The notes below the pieces were generated by a model that was not told the origin of the DNA, ran no database searches, and saw nothing but the letters and a program-made list of their open reading frames with translations. A program made the position numbers and the translations under genes. This document shows, piece after piece, positions 1 to 8,815 of a stretch of DNA of 64,000 bases. Numbering within the stretch: the first letter of the stretch is position 1; each line of letters opens with the position of its first letter. Where the stretch lies: assembly GCF_034321785.1 (NCBI RefSeq), contig NZ_JAXLPB010000001.1:496001-560000 (forward strand). The letters are read 5' to 3'. The DNA is from Fulvimarina uroteuthidis. Lineage in GTDB: Bacteria > Pseudomonadota > Alphaproteobacteria > Rhizobiales > Rhizobiaceae.

Positions 1-204
1 AACGGCCGCCCGAGGCGCCTCGTCGGGAAGCCAGAGCGTTCCCGAGATGGAAGCACTCGCGCGGGCGAAGTCGAAACTCTCGCTGTTGCGCCGATCAAGG
101 TCATGGTCGGCCAAGCGCCATAGGAAGAAACCCGCAGCGGCGGCCAGAAGGAGAACGATTGTCAGAACCGGGCGCAATCGCAATTGTATCCCTCTCCATA
201 TCAT
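1..204 (-). CDS. N-terminal part of a membrane-anchored protein, possibly an alpha/beta hydrolase (partial)
   Basis: This is the 5' end of a minus-strand gene that runs off the left edge. The frame is open from an ATG at 204-202. A TTG at 183-181 is the better-supported start, because GGAGAGGGA lies about 5 bases before it. The product starts with basic residues and then a hydrophobic stretch (VLTIVLLLAAAAGFFLW), so it is a signal anchor or uncleaved signal peptide. About 30 residues later comes SGTLWLPDEAP, which resembles the first strand of serine hydrolases of the alpha/beta fold. The hydrolase idea is inference, since no catalytic residue is inside the window. It is divergent from the acetyltransferase gene, with only about 35-55 bases between the starts. 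Confidence 0.5.
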   Translation of the reverse strand, partial: MIWRGIQLRLRPVLTIVLLLAAAAGFFLWRLADHDLDRRNSESFDFARASASISGTLWLPDEAPRAAV

Positions 205-237
205 ACCATCTGATAGGATATCCATGGAGGCGGTGCA

Positions 238-849
238 ATGGTGACAGATCGTGACATGCTATCGTTTGAGATCGAGGCCGGCTTTCGTCCTGTGCACCGC
301 CAACGCGCGGCACAAGGATACTGGCGCGCATTTTCGCGCAAGCTGCGCTATCCGCTCGGTCCCGAGGGGAAGGCGGTCGATTTCATCAGCCGTGTGATCG
401 ATCCCGAACATGCGATCAGTGCGGTGTCGCACGATGGAGACTTCCTTGGCGTAGCCGGCTTCAAGTCGCCGGAAGGGGCGTTCATCGACGGTGGTTTGAG
501 GGATCTCGTCGCGACGTACGGATGGATCGGCGCGGCGTTTCGCGCCCTGTTGATCAGCACTCTGGAGCGAGATTGTGAGCCGGACAGCCTGCTTATGGAC
601 GGGATTTTCGTCGAACCGCACGCCAGAGGCAAGGGAGTCGGGAAAGCCCTGTTGAAGGCGATCGAGACGCAAGCCGTATTGATGGGCCTTCGGAAGGTTC
701 GACTTGACGTTATCGACACCAACCCGCGCGCCCGCGCTCTTTACGAAAGGGAAGGCTTCGTCGCGACATCGGTTCTGCCGCTTGGGCCGCTGGGTCCGGT
801 TTTCGGTTTCGCGAGAGCGACACGAATGACGAAGCCGGTCGGGATCTGA
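238..849 (+). CDS. GNAT-family N-acetyltransferase
   Basis: This 203-residue protein is of the GCN5-related acetyltransferase type, which transfers acetyl from acetyl-CoA to an amine; the substrate is unknown. The acetyl-CoA loop is visible near residues 122-136 (FVEPHARGKGVGKALL, the R/Q-x-x-G-x-G/A signature). It is followed by the usual C-terminal N-x-x-A-R-x-L-Y-E-R-x-G-F motif. The N-terminal 100 residues are family-poor. The ATG at 238 is preceded by GGAGG at a good distance. It faces guaA convergently across about 290 bases and is divergent from the gene at the left edge. It is probably a single-gene unit. Confidence 0.85.
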   Translation: MVTDRDMLSFEIEAGFRPVHRQRAAQGYWRAFSRKLRYPLGPEGKAVDFISRVIDPEHAISAVSHDGDFLGVAGFKSPEGAFIDGGLRDLVATYGWIGAAFRALLISTLERDCEPDSLLMDGIFVEPHARGKGVGKALLKAIETQAVLMGLRKVRLDVIDTNPRARALYEREGFVATSVLPLGPLGPVFGFARATRMTKPVGI

Positions 850-1142
850 CAAAAGCGTCATCACGCAAGCGGCCAAGGATCGACGGCGGTTTCCGCCGGT
901 CCGCCCGTCCGTTCACAAGGCTCAACGAGCCGGAACGTGCCGGACTGCGTGTCCGATCGGGGGCGGATGAGGAGGTGTGCCGGTTCCTGTTTCGAAACCG
1001 ATTCCCCCTGCCCCATCCCATCTCCGTCCGGGCCGGACGCTATGAAGCGCAGCGTCCATATCCTTGTGCGAAGCCCGATGACCCCGCGGTGCATGCCCCA
1101 AAGCGGCCTAGGGATTTCGGACCAAACGCGCAGCGCAACCCG
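850..1142. other. Intergenic gap between convergent genes
   Basis: These 293 bases separate the acetyltransferase and guaA, which converge. I see no credible coding frame, no strong hairpin followed by a T run, and no RNA-gene signature. It presumably holds the 3' ends of both transcripts. Confidence 0.5.
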
Positions 1143-2699
1143 TCATTCCCACTCGATCGTGCCGGGGGGTTTGGAGGTGACGTCGTAGACCACGCGGTTG
1201 ATGCCCTTGACCTCGTTGATGATGCGCGTCGCGGCTTGGCCGAGGAAGTCCATGTCGAAATGGTAGAAGTCGGCGGTCATGCCGTCGACCGACGTGACCG
1301 CGCGCAGCGCGCAGACGAATTCGTAGGTGCGCCCGTCGCCCATCACGCCGACGGTCTGCACGGGAAGCAGCACGGCGAAGGCCTGCCAGATCGCGTCGTA
1401 GAGCCCCGCCTTGCGGATCTCGTCGAGATAGATCGCGTCGGCTTCGCGCAGGATGCGCAGCTTGTCGCGGGTGATGCCGCCCGGGCAGCGGATGGCGAGC
1501 CCCGGCCCGGGGAAGGGCTGGCGACCGACGAAGCGGTCCGGCAGGCCCAGTTCGCGCCCGAGAATGCGCACCTCGTCCTTGAAGAGTTCGCGCAAGGGTT
1601 CGACCAGCTGCATGTTCATGCGCTCGGGCAGCCCGCCCACATTGTGGTGCGACTTGATCGTGACCGAGGGCCCGCCGGTGAAGGACACGCTTTCGATGAC
1701 GTCCGGATAGAGCGTGCCCTGGGCGAGGAAATCGGCGCCGCCGAGCTTCTTGGCCTCGGCCTCGAAGGTCTCGATGAAGAGCCGGCCGATCGTCTTGCGC
1801 TTGACCTCGGGATCCATCTCGCCCTCGAGGGCGTCGATGAACAGATCCTCGGCCGCGACGTGGACGAGCGGGATATTGTAGTGGTCGCGGAACATGGTCA
1901 CGACCTCCTCCGCCTCGTTCATGCGCAACAGCCCATGATCGACGAAGATGCAGGTGAGCTGGTCGCCGATCGCCTCGTGGATGAGAACGGCGGCCACGGA
2001 CGAATCGACGCCGCCCGAAAGCCCGCAGATCACCTTCCGGTCGCCGACCTTCTGGCGAATGTCGGCGATCGCCTTGTCGCGGAAGGCCGCCATCGTCCAG
2101 TCGCCCTTGATGCCGGCGATCTTGTGGACGAAGTTGGACAGAAGCCTTGCCCCATCCGGCGTATGCACGACCTCCGGATGGAACTGGACGCCGTAGATGC
2201 GGCGCGCCTCGTCGGCGATCACCGCATAGGGTGCGCCGGCCGAGGCGGCGATGATCTCGAACCCCTCGGGCAGCATCGTCACCCGGTCGCCATGGCTCAT
2301 CCATACCTGATGGCGCGTGCCCTCGGCCCAGATGCCCTCGAACAGCGGCGAGGCCTTCTGCACCTCGATGAAGGCGCGCCCGAATTCGCGGGTGAGCCCG
2401 CCCTCGATCTTGCCGCCGAGCTGCTCGCAAAGCGTCTGCTGGCCGTAGCAGATGCCGAAGATCGGCAGGCCGGAGGACAGGATGGCGTCCGGAATGTCCG
2501 GCGCGTTCTCGTCGGTCACCGAGGCCGGCGATCCGGAGAGAATCACCGCCCGCGGCCTCAGCGTCGCGAAGGCCGCCTCGGCGGACTGGAACGGAACGAT
2601 CTCGGAATAGACGCCAGCCTCGCGCACCCGGCGCGCGATAAGCTGTGTGACCTGGGAGCCGAAATCGACGATAAGAACGGTGTCTGGGTGCGCTGTCAT
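1143..2699 (-). CDS. guaA: GMP synthase (glutamine-hydrolysing)
   Basis: This enzyme aminates XMP to GMP using glutamine and ATP, the last step of de novo GMP synthesis, in the cytoplasm. It has 518 residues, the normal length. The N-terminal class I glutamine amidotransferase domain shows the nucleophile motif GICYGQQTL (Cys about 84) and the catalytic His/Glu motif GVQFHPEV. The ATP pyrophosphatase domain carries the PP-loop SGGVDSSV near residue 229. The C-terminal dimerisation domain ends in the conserved GTIEWE. The ATG start fits the family's usual N-terminus (VLIVDFGSQ follows). It is divergent from the lipoprotein gene, so about 100 bases upstream must hold both promoters. Confidence 0.97.
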   Translation of the reverse strand: MTAHPDTVLIVDFGSQVTQLIARRVREAGVYSEIVPFQSAEAAFATLRPRAVILSGSPASVTDENAPDIPDAILSSGLPIFGICYGQQTLCEQLGGKIEGGLTREFGRAFIEVQKASPLFEGIWAEGTRHQVWMSHGDRVTMLPEGFEIIAASAGAPYAVIADEARRIYGVQFHPEVVHTPDGARLLSNFVHKIAGIKGDWTMAAFRDKAIADIRQKVGDRKVICGLSGGVDSSVAAVLIHEAIGDQLTCIFVDHGLLRMNEAEEVVTMFRDHYNIPLVHVAAEDLFIDALEGEMDPEVKRKTIGRLFIETFEAEAKKLGGADFLAQGTLYPDVIESVSFTGGPSVTIKSHHNVGGLPERMNMQLVEPLRELFKDEVRILGRELGLPDRFVGRQPFPGPGLAIRCPGGITRDKLRILREADAIYLDEIRKAGLYDAIWQAFAVLLPVQTVGVMGDGRTYEFVCALRAVTSVDGMTADFYHFDMDFLGQAATRIINEVKGINRVVYDVTSKPPGTIEWE

Positions 2700-2802
2700 G
2701 ATTTATGCCATAGTGTTTCCATGAATGCGGTGCAACACGCGCGTCACGGGCCGGCCTGTCGGCGGCTTTGAAATCCATGCTCTTCATTTGGGATACCAGA
2801 CT

Positions 2803-3474
2803 TTGTCGACGCGTCTTCCTGCCCTTCTCGCGTTGTCCGCGCTTCTGCCGGCCGTTCTCGCTGGCTGCCAGAGCGAGGGATCGGGCGCGGCCCTTCAGGA
2901 AGCGTCGGCCTCCATCCAGCCCGCCGCCCCGCCGGAACCGTTCCAGTACACCTCTGTCACCCAGACGAAGTACAATCCCTTCACCGTGGACTACACGCAG
3001 CCGAGCGCGGCGGCCGGCGGGCCGGCGAAATCGTTCGTGCGCGTCTCCTCGCCAGGCATCTCGATCGGCAGCCCGCAGCACGAGGCCGTCGCCCGCGCGG
3101 TGGTCGTCGAGGTCGCGAGCGAACGCCTGTGCCAGCCGGGAACCCAGCCGCAGTTCCAGAAGCAGTATGGCCGCGAGGTCTATCTCAACGAACGCGTCCA
3201 GAAATGGGGCGCCATCGTCTATTGCGACGCAGCGCCCGCCTATCCGCCCATGAACGGCGGGGCGATGGCCAGCGCTTCGGGATCGATGAACAACGCCGCC
3301 GGCGGCTATGGTGGCTCGACCCAGCCGCAATATGGCGGCGCGCCCGCGCCCATGGCCGGCGCGCCGATGCCGCCCCAGCCGATGAGCTCCGTCCAGGATA
3401 CGCTCATGCCGCTGCCGAACGCCGGCAACTCTCCCCTGCCCCTCTCGATGATGAGTTCGGACGCCTACCGTTAG
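2803..3474 (+). CDS. Small lipoprotein of unknown function
   Basis: This predicted outer- or inner-membrane lipoprotein has about 223 residues and I do not recognise the family. I chose the TTG at 2803, because it gives a clean signal peptide (STRLPALLALSALLPAVLAGC) ending in a lipobox LAGC. The frame is open further upstream to 2725, but that part does not look like a signal sequence. The mature part contains a conserved-looking core with two cysteines (LCQPGTQ and IVYCDAAP), then a low-complexity tail rich in Gly, Ala, Met, Pro and Gln. It is divergent from guaA. Confidence 0.6.
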   Translation: MSTRLPALLALSALLPAVLAGCQSEGSGAALQEASASIQPAAPPEPFQYTSVTQTKYNPFTVDYTQPSAAAGGPAKSFVRVSSPGISIGSPQHEAVARAVVVEVASERLCQPGTQPQFQKQYGREVYLNERVQKWGAIVYCDAAPAYPPMNGGAMASASGSMNNAAGGYGGSTQPQYGGAPAPMAGAPMPPQPMSSVQDTLMPLPNAGNSPLPLSMMSSDAYR

Positions 3475-3599
3475 AACGCGCAATGAAACCGCGATCTCTG
3501 AAGGCCTGAGGCGCAGGGGCGTCGCTCCGCGCGTCATCCGCATGTCACCGGGCGGGTGGCATGGTCGGTCCTATCCGTGAAGAACGAAGGACCCGATCC

Positions 3600-4964
3600 A
3601 TGACCCGTCCGCTGAGCGCCGGTTTGCTCGTCACCCTCTGCCTGTCCGTCCTGCCGGCCGCCGCGCAATCGGGCGACGGGCGCGAATTTCCCGCAACGCT
3701 CGCGGGCCAGGTGGTGCTTGCCGCCGATTCGATCGTGCCCGCTCCGGACGACGCGCCCGACGCGCTGAAGAGCGCGGGGACATTCACCGGCGCGACCCGT
3801 CGCCGGACGCTTGAGCCCGGATCGGTTCCCGGCATGGACGGGCTTCGCCCGACCGGGTTCGCCACGCCGATCGAAGGCCAGAGCCTCCAGGGATTTTCCG
3901 GCATCAAGGCGATGCAGGACGGGACCTACTGGACGATGTCCGACAATGGCTTCGGCGCCAAGGCGAACTCCGCCGACGCCATGCTGATGCTCCACAATGT
4001 CGCTCTCGACTGGGAGACCGGAACGCTCGATCGCCGCGAGACCGTCTTCCTCAGCGATCCGAACGCGGTCGCACCGTTTCCCATCGCCATGGAAGGCACG
4101 CCGACGCGCTACCTGACGGGCGCCGACTTCGACGTGGAATCGATCCAGCCGGTGGAGGATGGCTTCTGGGTGGGCGAGGAGTTCGGCCCCTATCTCCTGA
4201 AGTTCGACAGGCAGGGCCGCCTCAAGGCCATGCACGACACGATGATCGGCGATACGGCCGTCTCCTCGCCGGACCATCCCGATCTGCGACTCCCCGCCGA
4301 TCCGGCGAGCCCGATGCCGGCCTTCAACCTGAAGCGCTCGGGCGGGTTCGAGGGCCTGGCGCTCAGCCCCGACGGCGCCAAGCTCTACGGCCTCCTCGAA
4401 GGCCCGGTCTTCGTGGACGGACAGGCGGAGGCGACGGATGACGGGCGAGACGCGCTGCGGATCGTCGAGTTCGACGTCGCATCGAACGAATGGACCGGCC
4501 GCTCCTGGCTCTACCCGCTGGCCGAGGGCGCGACGGCGATCGGCGACTTCAACATGATCGACGACAGCCACGCGCTGGTGATCGAACGGGACGGCGGGGC
4601 GGGCCTGCAGGACCAGGCCTGCGCCGGGGAACCGGCCGCCGACTGCTTTGCGACACCGGCAAAGCTCAAGCGCGTGGCGAAGATCGCGATGAGCGACGAG
4701 AGCGTGGGCGGCCCCGTCGCCAAGCTCGGCTATATCGACCTTCTCGCCATCGAGGATCCGGACGCGAAGGCCCGGCAGGGCGGCGCGAACGGGCGCTACA
4801 CCATGCCCTTCGTCACGATCGAGAATGTCGACCGGGTCGACGAGACCCATATCGTCGTCGGAAACGACAACAATTTTCCGTTCTCCGCAGGCCGGTCGCT
4901 CACCAAGGCCGACGACAACGAGTTCGTCCTTCTCGAAGCGGGCGAACTGCTCCGCGCCGAATGA
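3600..4964 (+). CDS. Secreted esterase-like / phytase-like domain protein
   Basis: This 454-residue exported protein has a cleavable signal peptide (LLVTLCLSVLPAAAQS). The rest resembles the 'esterase-like activity of phytase' family, a beta-propeller-type fold found in alphaproteobacteria. Segments such as FSGIKAMQDGTYWTMSDNGFG, FWVGEEFGPYLLKFD, GGFEGLALSPDG and HIVVGNDNNFPFSAGR are typical. The last contains the N-D-N-N-F-P-F-S stretch common near the C-terminus of this family. Start: the ATG at 3600 is preceded by GAAGGA and immediately begins the signal peptide; an upstream ATG at 3561 would add 13 charged residues. The substrate is unknown and phytase activity should not be assumed. Confidence 0.75.
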   Translation: MTRPLSAGLLVTLCLSVLPAAAQSGDGREFPATLAGQVVLAADSIVPAPDDAPDALKSAGTFTGATRRRTLEPGSVPGMDGLRPTGFATPIEGQSLQGFSGIKAMQDGTYWTMSDNGFGAKANSADAMLMLHNVALDWETGTLDRRETVFLSDPNAVAPFPIAMEGTPTRYLTGADFDVESIQPVEDGFWVGEEFGPYLLKFDRQGRLKAMHDTMIGDTAVSSPDHPDLRLPADPASPMPAFNLKRSGGFEGLALSPDGAKLYGLLEGPVFVDGQAEATDDGRDALRIVEFDVASNEWTGRSWLYPLAEGATAIGDFNMIDDSHALVIERDGGAGLQDQACAGEPAADCFATPAKLKRVAKIAMSDESVGGPVAKLGYIDLLAIEDPDAKARQGGANGRYTMPFVTIENVDRVDETHIVVGNDNNFPFSAGRSLTKADDNEFVLLEAGELLRAE

Positions 4965-5009
4965 CCGCCGACCGTCACGGCAGGGCCCGCCGAACGCGGT
5001 CGGCCTTCT

Positions 5010-5666
5010 TCAGGCCGTGCGGGGATCGAAGGCGCCGCTTTCGATCTCGGCCGCCAACCTGTCGATCGCATCGGCCAGCTTCTCGTCGATGACGTGGAGA
5101 AGCTGCGTCCAATCGTCGAAATGGTGAAGGTCGGCGGCCCCGTCGGAAATGCCCCGCAGCCCGATCATCGGCAACTCGAAGCGCTGGCAGGCGCGCAGCA
5201 CGGCAAAGCTCTCCATGTCCACCATCTCGGCATCAATGCCCGCGTAGGCGGCGCCCGAGACGATGTTCGCGCCGGTCGAAAGCCGCGCCGTCGCAAGGCC
5301 TGGAATGGGGGTCGGCAGCGCGGTGTGCACGGGATGGTCGAGGAATGGCGTCACGCCCCTGGTGAAGCCGAGCGGCGAGGCGTCGATGTCGCGCCAAGCA
5401 ACGGACGAGGCCTGGTAGACGGCGCCCTGTTCCAGGACCCGCGATCCGGCCGAGCCGAGCGAGACGACGAGCCGGGGCAGCCGGCCCCGCGCCTTGAGGC
5501 CTTCGAGGGCGATACCGGTCGCGAGCGCCGATTCGATCGGGCCGACGCCGGTCATCAGCGGCGCGATGCGCGCCTTCAGATGCACGCCATATTCGGCGTT
5601 CGCCGCCATCACGAACAGGACGGGGACGCCGGAAAGCCCGGCGACTTCAAACTGGTCCCCTACCAT
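5010..5666 (-). CDS. 5'-methylthioadenosine/S-adenosylhomocysteine nucleosidase-like protein
   Basis: This 218-residue purine nucleosidase-family enzyme is expected to cleave the N-glycosidic bond of MTA or SAH, releasing adenine, in methyl-cycle salvage. Visible family marks are the N-terminal FVMAANAEYGVHL, the glycine-rich LVVSLGSAGS segment, the VDMESFAVLRAC motif (Glu binding the ribose) and LRGISDGA (the catalytic Asp). The ATG at 5666 shares its A with the tspO stop (TGATG), so the two are translationally coupled. This makes it the third gene of the rsmB-like/tspO operon. It could also be a hopanoid-type phosphorylase relative; the exact substrate is inference. Confidence 0.8.
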   Translation of the reverse strand: MVGDQFEVAGLSGVPVLFVMAANAEYGVHLKARIAPLMTGVGPIESALATGIALEGLKARGRLPRLVVSLGSAGSRVLEQGAVYQASSVAWRDIDASPLGFTRGVTPFLDHPVHTALPTPIPGLATARLSTGANIVSGAAYAGIDAEMVDMESFAVLRACQRFELPMIGLRGISDGAADLHHFDDWTQLLHVIDEKLADAIDRLAAEIESGAFDPRTA

Positions 5667-6124
5667 CACCGGTTCATCCACCAGATGGCGATGTTCAGGG
5701 CGCTCGCATAGCCGGTCCACAAGGCATAGGGCACGAAGAGCAAGGCCGCGATCCGCTCCCTTGCCCATGCCCTTGCGATGAACAGGACGATCAGCACGTC
5801 CAGGGCAAGGATCAGAGCGATCGCCAGCGCGAGCGCCTGTGCCGCGAAGAAGACCGGCGGCCACGAAAAGTTCACGACGAGCTGTGCCCACCAGAGCGTC
5901 TGCAGGTCCCCGGCGCCGGCGCGCCAGACCCGCCAGCCGGCAATGCCGATACAGATGTAGAGGATGGTCCAGACCACGCCGAACGCCCAGTCGGGCGGAT
6001 TGAACGAAGGCTTGTCGAGGCCGGCGTACCAGCCGCCGGTTTCGACGGTGAGGCCGATCAGGCCGCCGCCGCCGAGCGCGAGAAGCACGAAGAGGACGAG
6101 CGGAAGAACGCGGCCGAGGCTCAT
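5666..6124 (-). CDS. tspO: TspO/MBR family tryptophan-rich sensory protein
   Basis: This 152-residue integral membrane protein of the TspO (translocator protein) family binds porphyrins and related ligands, and in Rhodobacter it tunes tetrapyrrole and pigment expression. Five hydrophobic segments are visible. The typical tryptophan-rich motifs KPSFNPPDWAFGVVW, WWAQLVVNFSWPPVFF and PYALWTGYASALN are present, the last ending in the family's N-x-x-I-W-x-x-N. The ATG at 6124 overlaps the stop of the upstream methyltransferase by 4 bases (ATGA), and its own stop overlaps the nucleosidase start. Its role in a carotenoid-making organism may be photo-oxidative or porphyrin control, which is inference. 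Confidence 0.92.
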   Translation of the reverse strand: MSLGRVLPLVLFVLLALGGGGLIGLTVETGGWYAGLDKPSFNPPDWAFGVVWTILYICIGIAGWRVWRAGAGDLQTLWWAQLVVNFSWPPVFFAAQALALAIALILALDVLIVLFIARAWARERIAALLFVPYALWTGYASALNIAIWWMNR

Positions 6125-7446
6125 GCAGGCCGCTCCATGACGCAGACGAAGAAGCCGTCCGTTCCGGTCTTGAGCGGCGTCATCATCAGGGCGGTTCCGG
6201 CGGACAAAGCGAGGCGATGCACCTCGGCGTTCCCTTCCGCGCCGGCCTCCGGCGACGCGCCCGTCGCCATGGCACGCTCCCAGATCCCGCCGAGGTCGAG
6301 CGGCACAAAGCCGCCCGCGCCGCCGAGGAAGGCCTCGATGCGCTCGGCATTCTCGTCGGGCAGGACCGAGCAGGTGACGTAGACGAGCCGTCCGCCCGGC
6401 TTCACGTACCGGGCGGCCTGGTCGAGAACGGCGTCCTGCTCGGCGATGCGCTTTTCGAGATTGGCCTCCGACAGCCGCCATTTCGCGTCCGGGCGGCGGC
6501 GCCAGGTGCCGGTGCCCGAACAGGGCGCATCGACGAAGACGATGTCCATCGCGGCCTCGAGTTCGGCCAGCTCGTCGCGGGGATCGTGAACCTGCACGTT
6601 GCGGCAGCCGGCGCGGGCCAGGCGATCGTAGATCGGCGCGAGGCGCTGGCGGTCGCCGTCATAGGCATGGATCTGCCCGGTGTTTTCGAGCGCGGCCGAC
6701 AGCGCCAGGGTCTTGCCCCCCGCCCCCGCGCAATAATCGAGGATCTGCATGCCGGGCTCGGCGCCCGACAGGAGCGCGGCGAGCTGCGAGCCCTCGTCTT
6801 GGATCTCGAACCAGCCCTTGAGGAAGCCGGCCTCCACCTGAACGTTCGGATGGCGGCCATCGCCCTCGATCGGCGCGATGCGGATGCCGGTCGGCGTCAG
6901 ACCGGACGGCTCGGCATGGAACGGGCTGAGCGCTTCGAGCACCTTGTCGTGGCTGGCTTTCAGCGTGTTGGCACGCAGGTCGAGCGGCGGCCGGTCGGAG
7001 AGCGCGGCCGCCTCCTCCACCCAGCTCTCGCCGAACAGGACTTCGAACCGGTCCGCCAGCCAGTCGGGAATGTCGGCGCGCACGGCGCCGGGCGCATCGA
7101 GCGCGCGATGCTCGGGGAACGCGCGCAGGGTTTCGGGATCGGGCAGGTCCGGCGCGAATTTGTCGCCGTCGATCGCCTTCGTCAACGCCTCGGCATCCAG
7201 CGACAGGCCTTCCATCGCAGCCGCCGCGACGATCGCGTTCGGCGCGTCGCTGCCCATCCGGTGGCCGTAGGAGCGCTTGCGGCGAAGCGCGTCGTAGACA
7301 AGATTGCCGATGGCCGACCGGTCCTTGGACCCTGCGAAGCGATGGGAGATGCCCCAGTCCTTCAGGGCCTGCGCGACGGGCCGATGGCGCGTCTCGATGT
7401 CGGTCAGGATTTCGATGGCTGCGGACAGCCGGCCGCCAAGGCGCAT
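6121..7446 (-). CDS. RsmB/NOP-family RNA (cytosine-5-)-methyltransferase
   Basis: This 441-residue enzyme methylates a cytosine C5 in RNA, probably rRNA, using SAM. An N-terminal NusB-like or RsmB N-terminal helical region comes first. The C-terminal Rossmann methyltransferase domain shows the SAM motif LDYCAGAGGKTLALSA (about residue 235). Both catalytic cysteines are present, in VDAPCSGTGTWRRRPD and VTCSVLPDEN. The start at 7446 (MRLGGRLSAAIEIL) matches the family, whereas the frame extends 31 codons further with unlikely residues. It heads a three-gene overlapping operon with tspO and a nucleosidase. The exact rRNA target is not inferable. Confidence 0.92.
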   Translation of the reverse strand: MRLGGRLSAAIEILTDIETRHRPVAQALKDWGISHRFAGSKDRSAIGNLVYDALRRKRSYGHRMGSDAPNAIVAAAAMEGLSLDAEALTKAIDGDKFAPDLPDPETLRAFPEHRALDAPGAVRADIPDWLADRFEVLFGESWVEEAAALSDRPPLDLRANTLKASHDKVLEALSPFHAEPSGLTPTGIRIAPIEGDGRHPNVQVEAGFLKGWFEIQDEGSQLAALLSGAEPGMQILDYCAGAGGKTLALSAALENTGQIHAYDGDRQRLAPIYDRLARAGCRNVQVHDPRDELAELEAAMDIVFVDAPCSGTGTWRRRPDAKWRLSEANLEKRIAEQDAVLDQAARYVKPGGRLVYVTCSVLPDENAERIEAFLGGAGGFVPLDLGGIWERAMATGASPEAGAEGNAEVHRLALSAGTALMMTPLKTGTDGFFVCVMERPA

Positions 7447-7576
7447 GGGAAAGCTCTTTTCAAGGATCGATCGGTCTTCGTCGCGGCGCTTCGGGCCGCA
7501 CGTATCGAACGGCCTGCCGCGTCTTGGACCCGGCGTCAAGCGCGCAGGCGCGTCGGTTTTCGTTCCGCCCCGTCCG

Positions 7577-8704
7577 TCAGCGCAGTGCCGACGCCCCGAC
7601 CGCAGGTCTCGTCCGGGCTCGGTCGGCGTCCGTCGCGAGGTCCCGGTCGACGAAGCGATCGGCGATCGCGCCGCCGGCGATCATCGCGGCGAGGCCGAGG
7701 AGCGAGGAGATGGCCAGCACCGAGCCGCCGGTAAAGCCCGCCCCGATCGTGCAGCCGACCGCGAGAATGCCGCCGAAGCCCATCAGGACGCCGCCGGCGG
7801 TGTAGCGCACGATCGAAGGGGTGCCCGGCTCCGAAAAGGTCTGGATCCGGAAACCGCCGAACAGGACGGATGCGAGGAAAGCGGCGGCGAGCGCGCCGAT
7901 CAGGACGCCCTGGTCGAGGCCGGGAATGCTTTCGCGTCCCGTCGCGAGCGCTCCGGTCGTTGCGAGCGGGCGGATGAAGGAGAGGCTTTCGGCCTGGATC
8001 GGATCGAACAGCTGAAGCGACAGCGTATAGGTGAAATACCAGCCGAGAACGATGCTGAGGCCGACGCCCGCGCCGCCAAGCACGCGCCAGAGCGAAATCC
8101 GCGTCTTCGCGATGCCGATCACGGCGAGAAGCACGAGAACGCCACCGATCGCAAGACCGGTTTCCTGGGCAAGACCGAACTGTGCGAGAAGATCGTTGCC
8201 GCCGATCGCGGCGGTCGACCAGAGCCCGCCGATCGCATCCCGGAACGGCACGAGAACCCCGGCATAGGTCGCATAGCCGGCCAGCGCGACGACAAGCGCG
8301 GTGTAGACCGCGCGCAGGTTTCCCGATGCCGAAAGAACCAGCATACGCGAGACGCAGCCGCGCGACAGCACCATGCCGATGCCGAAGGCGAGACCGCCGA
8401 CGAGCGCGCCCGACAGGGATTGGGCGGTGGAGAAGAACCGCGTCTCGCGGGCATCGATCAGGCCGTAGGACAGGAGACACTGGACGCCGAGCACCGCAAC
8501 CGCGAACCCTGTCGTCCATGTCGCGAGCGATCGCAGGTCGCGTCGGCGGGTGACGTCGAGGACGGCGGCCCGGGTGCAGAAGGCGCTGCGCTGGGCCGCG
8601 AAGCCGAACAGCGCGCCGACGACGGCGCCGCCGAGAACGGCTGTCGCGGCTTCGCCGATCGCATCGATAAGGGGAACGAAATCCATTGCGTCAGTCGCAT
8701 CCAT
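7577..8704 (-). CDS. YeeE/YedE-type sulfur (thiosulfate) transport protein
   Basis: This roughly 375-residue polytopic inner-membrane protein has the two-repeat architecture of YeeE/YedE (TsuA) permeases, which move thiosulfate or other sulfur species. Each half carries the diagnostic glycine/cysteine motif: GIGMVLSRGCVSRML in the first and GILAVGCTIGAGFTGGS in the second, with additional cysteines in SAFCTRAA and GVQCLLS. The start is uncertain. ATG 8704 is used, but GTG 8725 and ATG 8686 are in frame and none has a strong Shine-Dalgarno. It is the last gene of the sox run, 111 bases after the DsrE-like gene, so it probably imports or exports sulfur intermediates of Sox chemistry. Confidence 0.85.
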   Translation of the reverse strand: MDATDAMDFVPLIDAIGEAATAVLGGAVVGALFGFAAQRSAFCTRAAVLDVTRRRDLRSLATWTTGFAVAVLGVQCLLSYGLIDARETRFFSTAQSLSGALVGGLAFGIGMVLSRGCVSRMLVLSASGNLRAVYTALVVALAGYATYAGVLVPFRDAIGGLWSTAAIGGNDLLAQFGLAQETGLAIGGVLVLLAVIGIAKTRISLWRVLGGAGVGLSIVLGWYFTYTLSLQLFDPIQAESLSFIRPLATTGALATGRESIPGLDQGVLIGALAAAFLASVLFGGFRIQTFSEPGTPSIVRYTAGGVLMGFGGILAVGCTIGAGFTGGSVLAISSLLGLAAMIAGGAIADRFVDRDLATDADRARTRPAVGASALR

Positions 8705-8815
8705 CGTTTGGTGTCGCGCCACCACAGGGCAGAACCATGCGGTTCTGCCGATCCATTCCCGACGCGACCGGTTCTTCAGAACGGAAAGCCGTTGTTCAAG
8801 GGTGAAGACGCCGAT

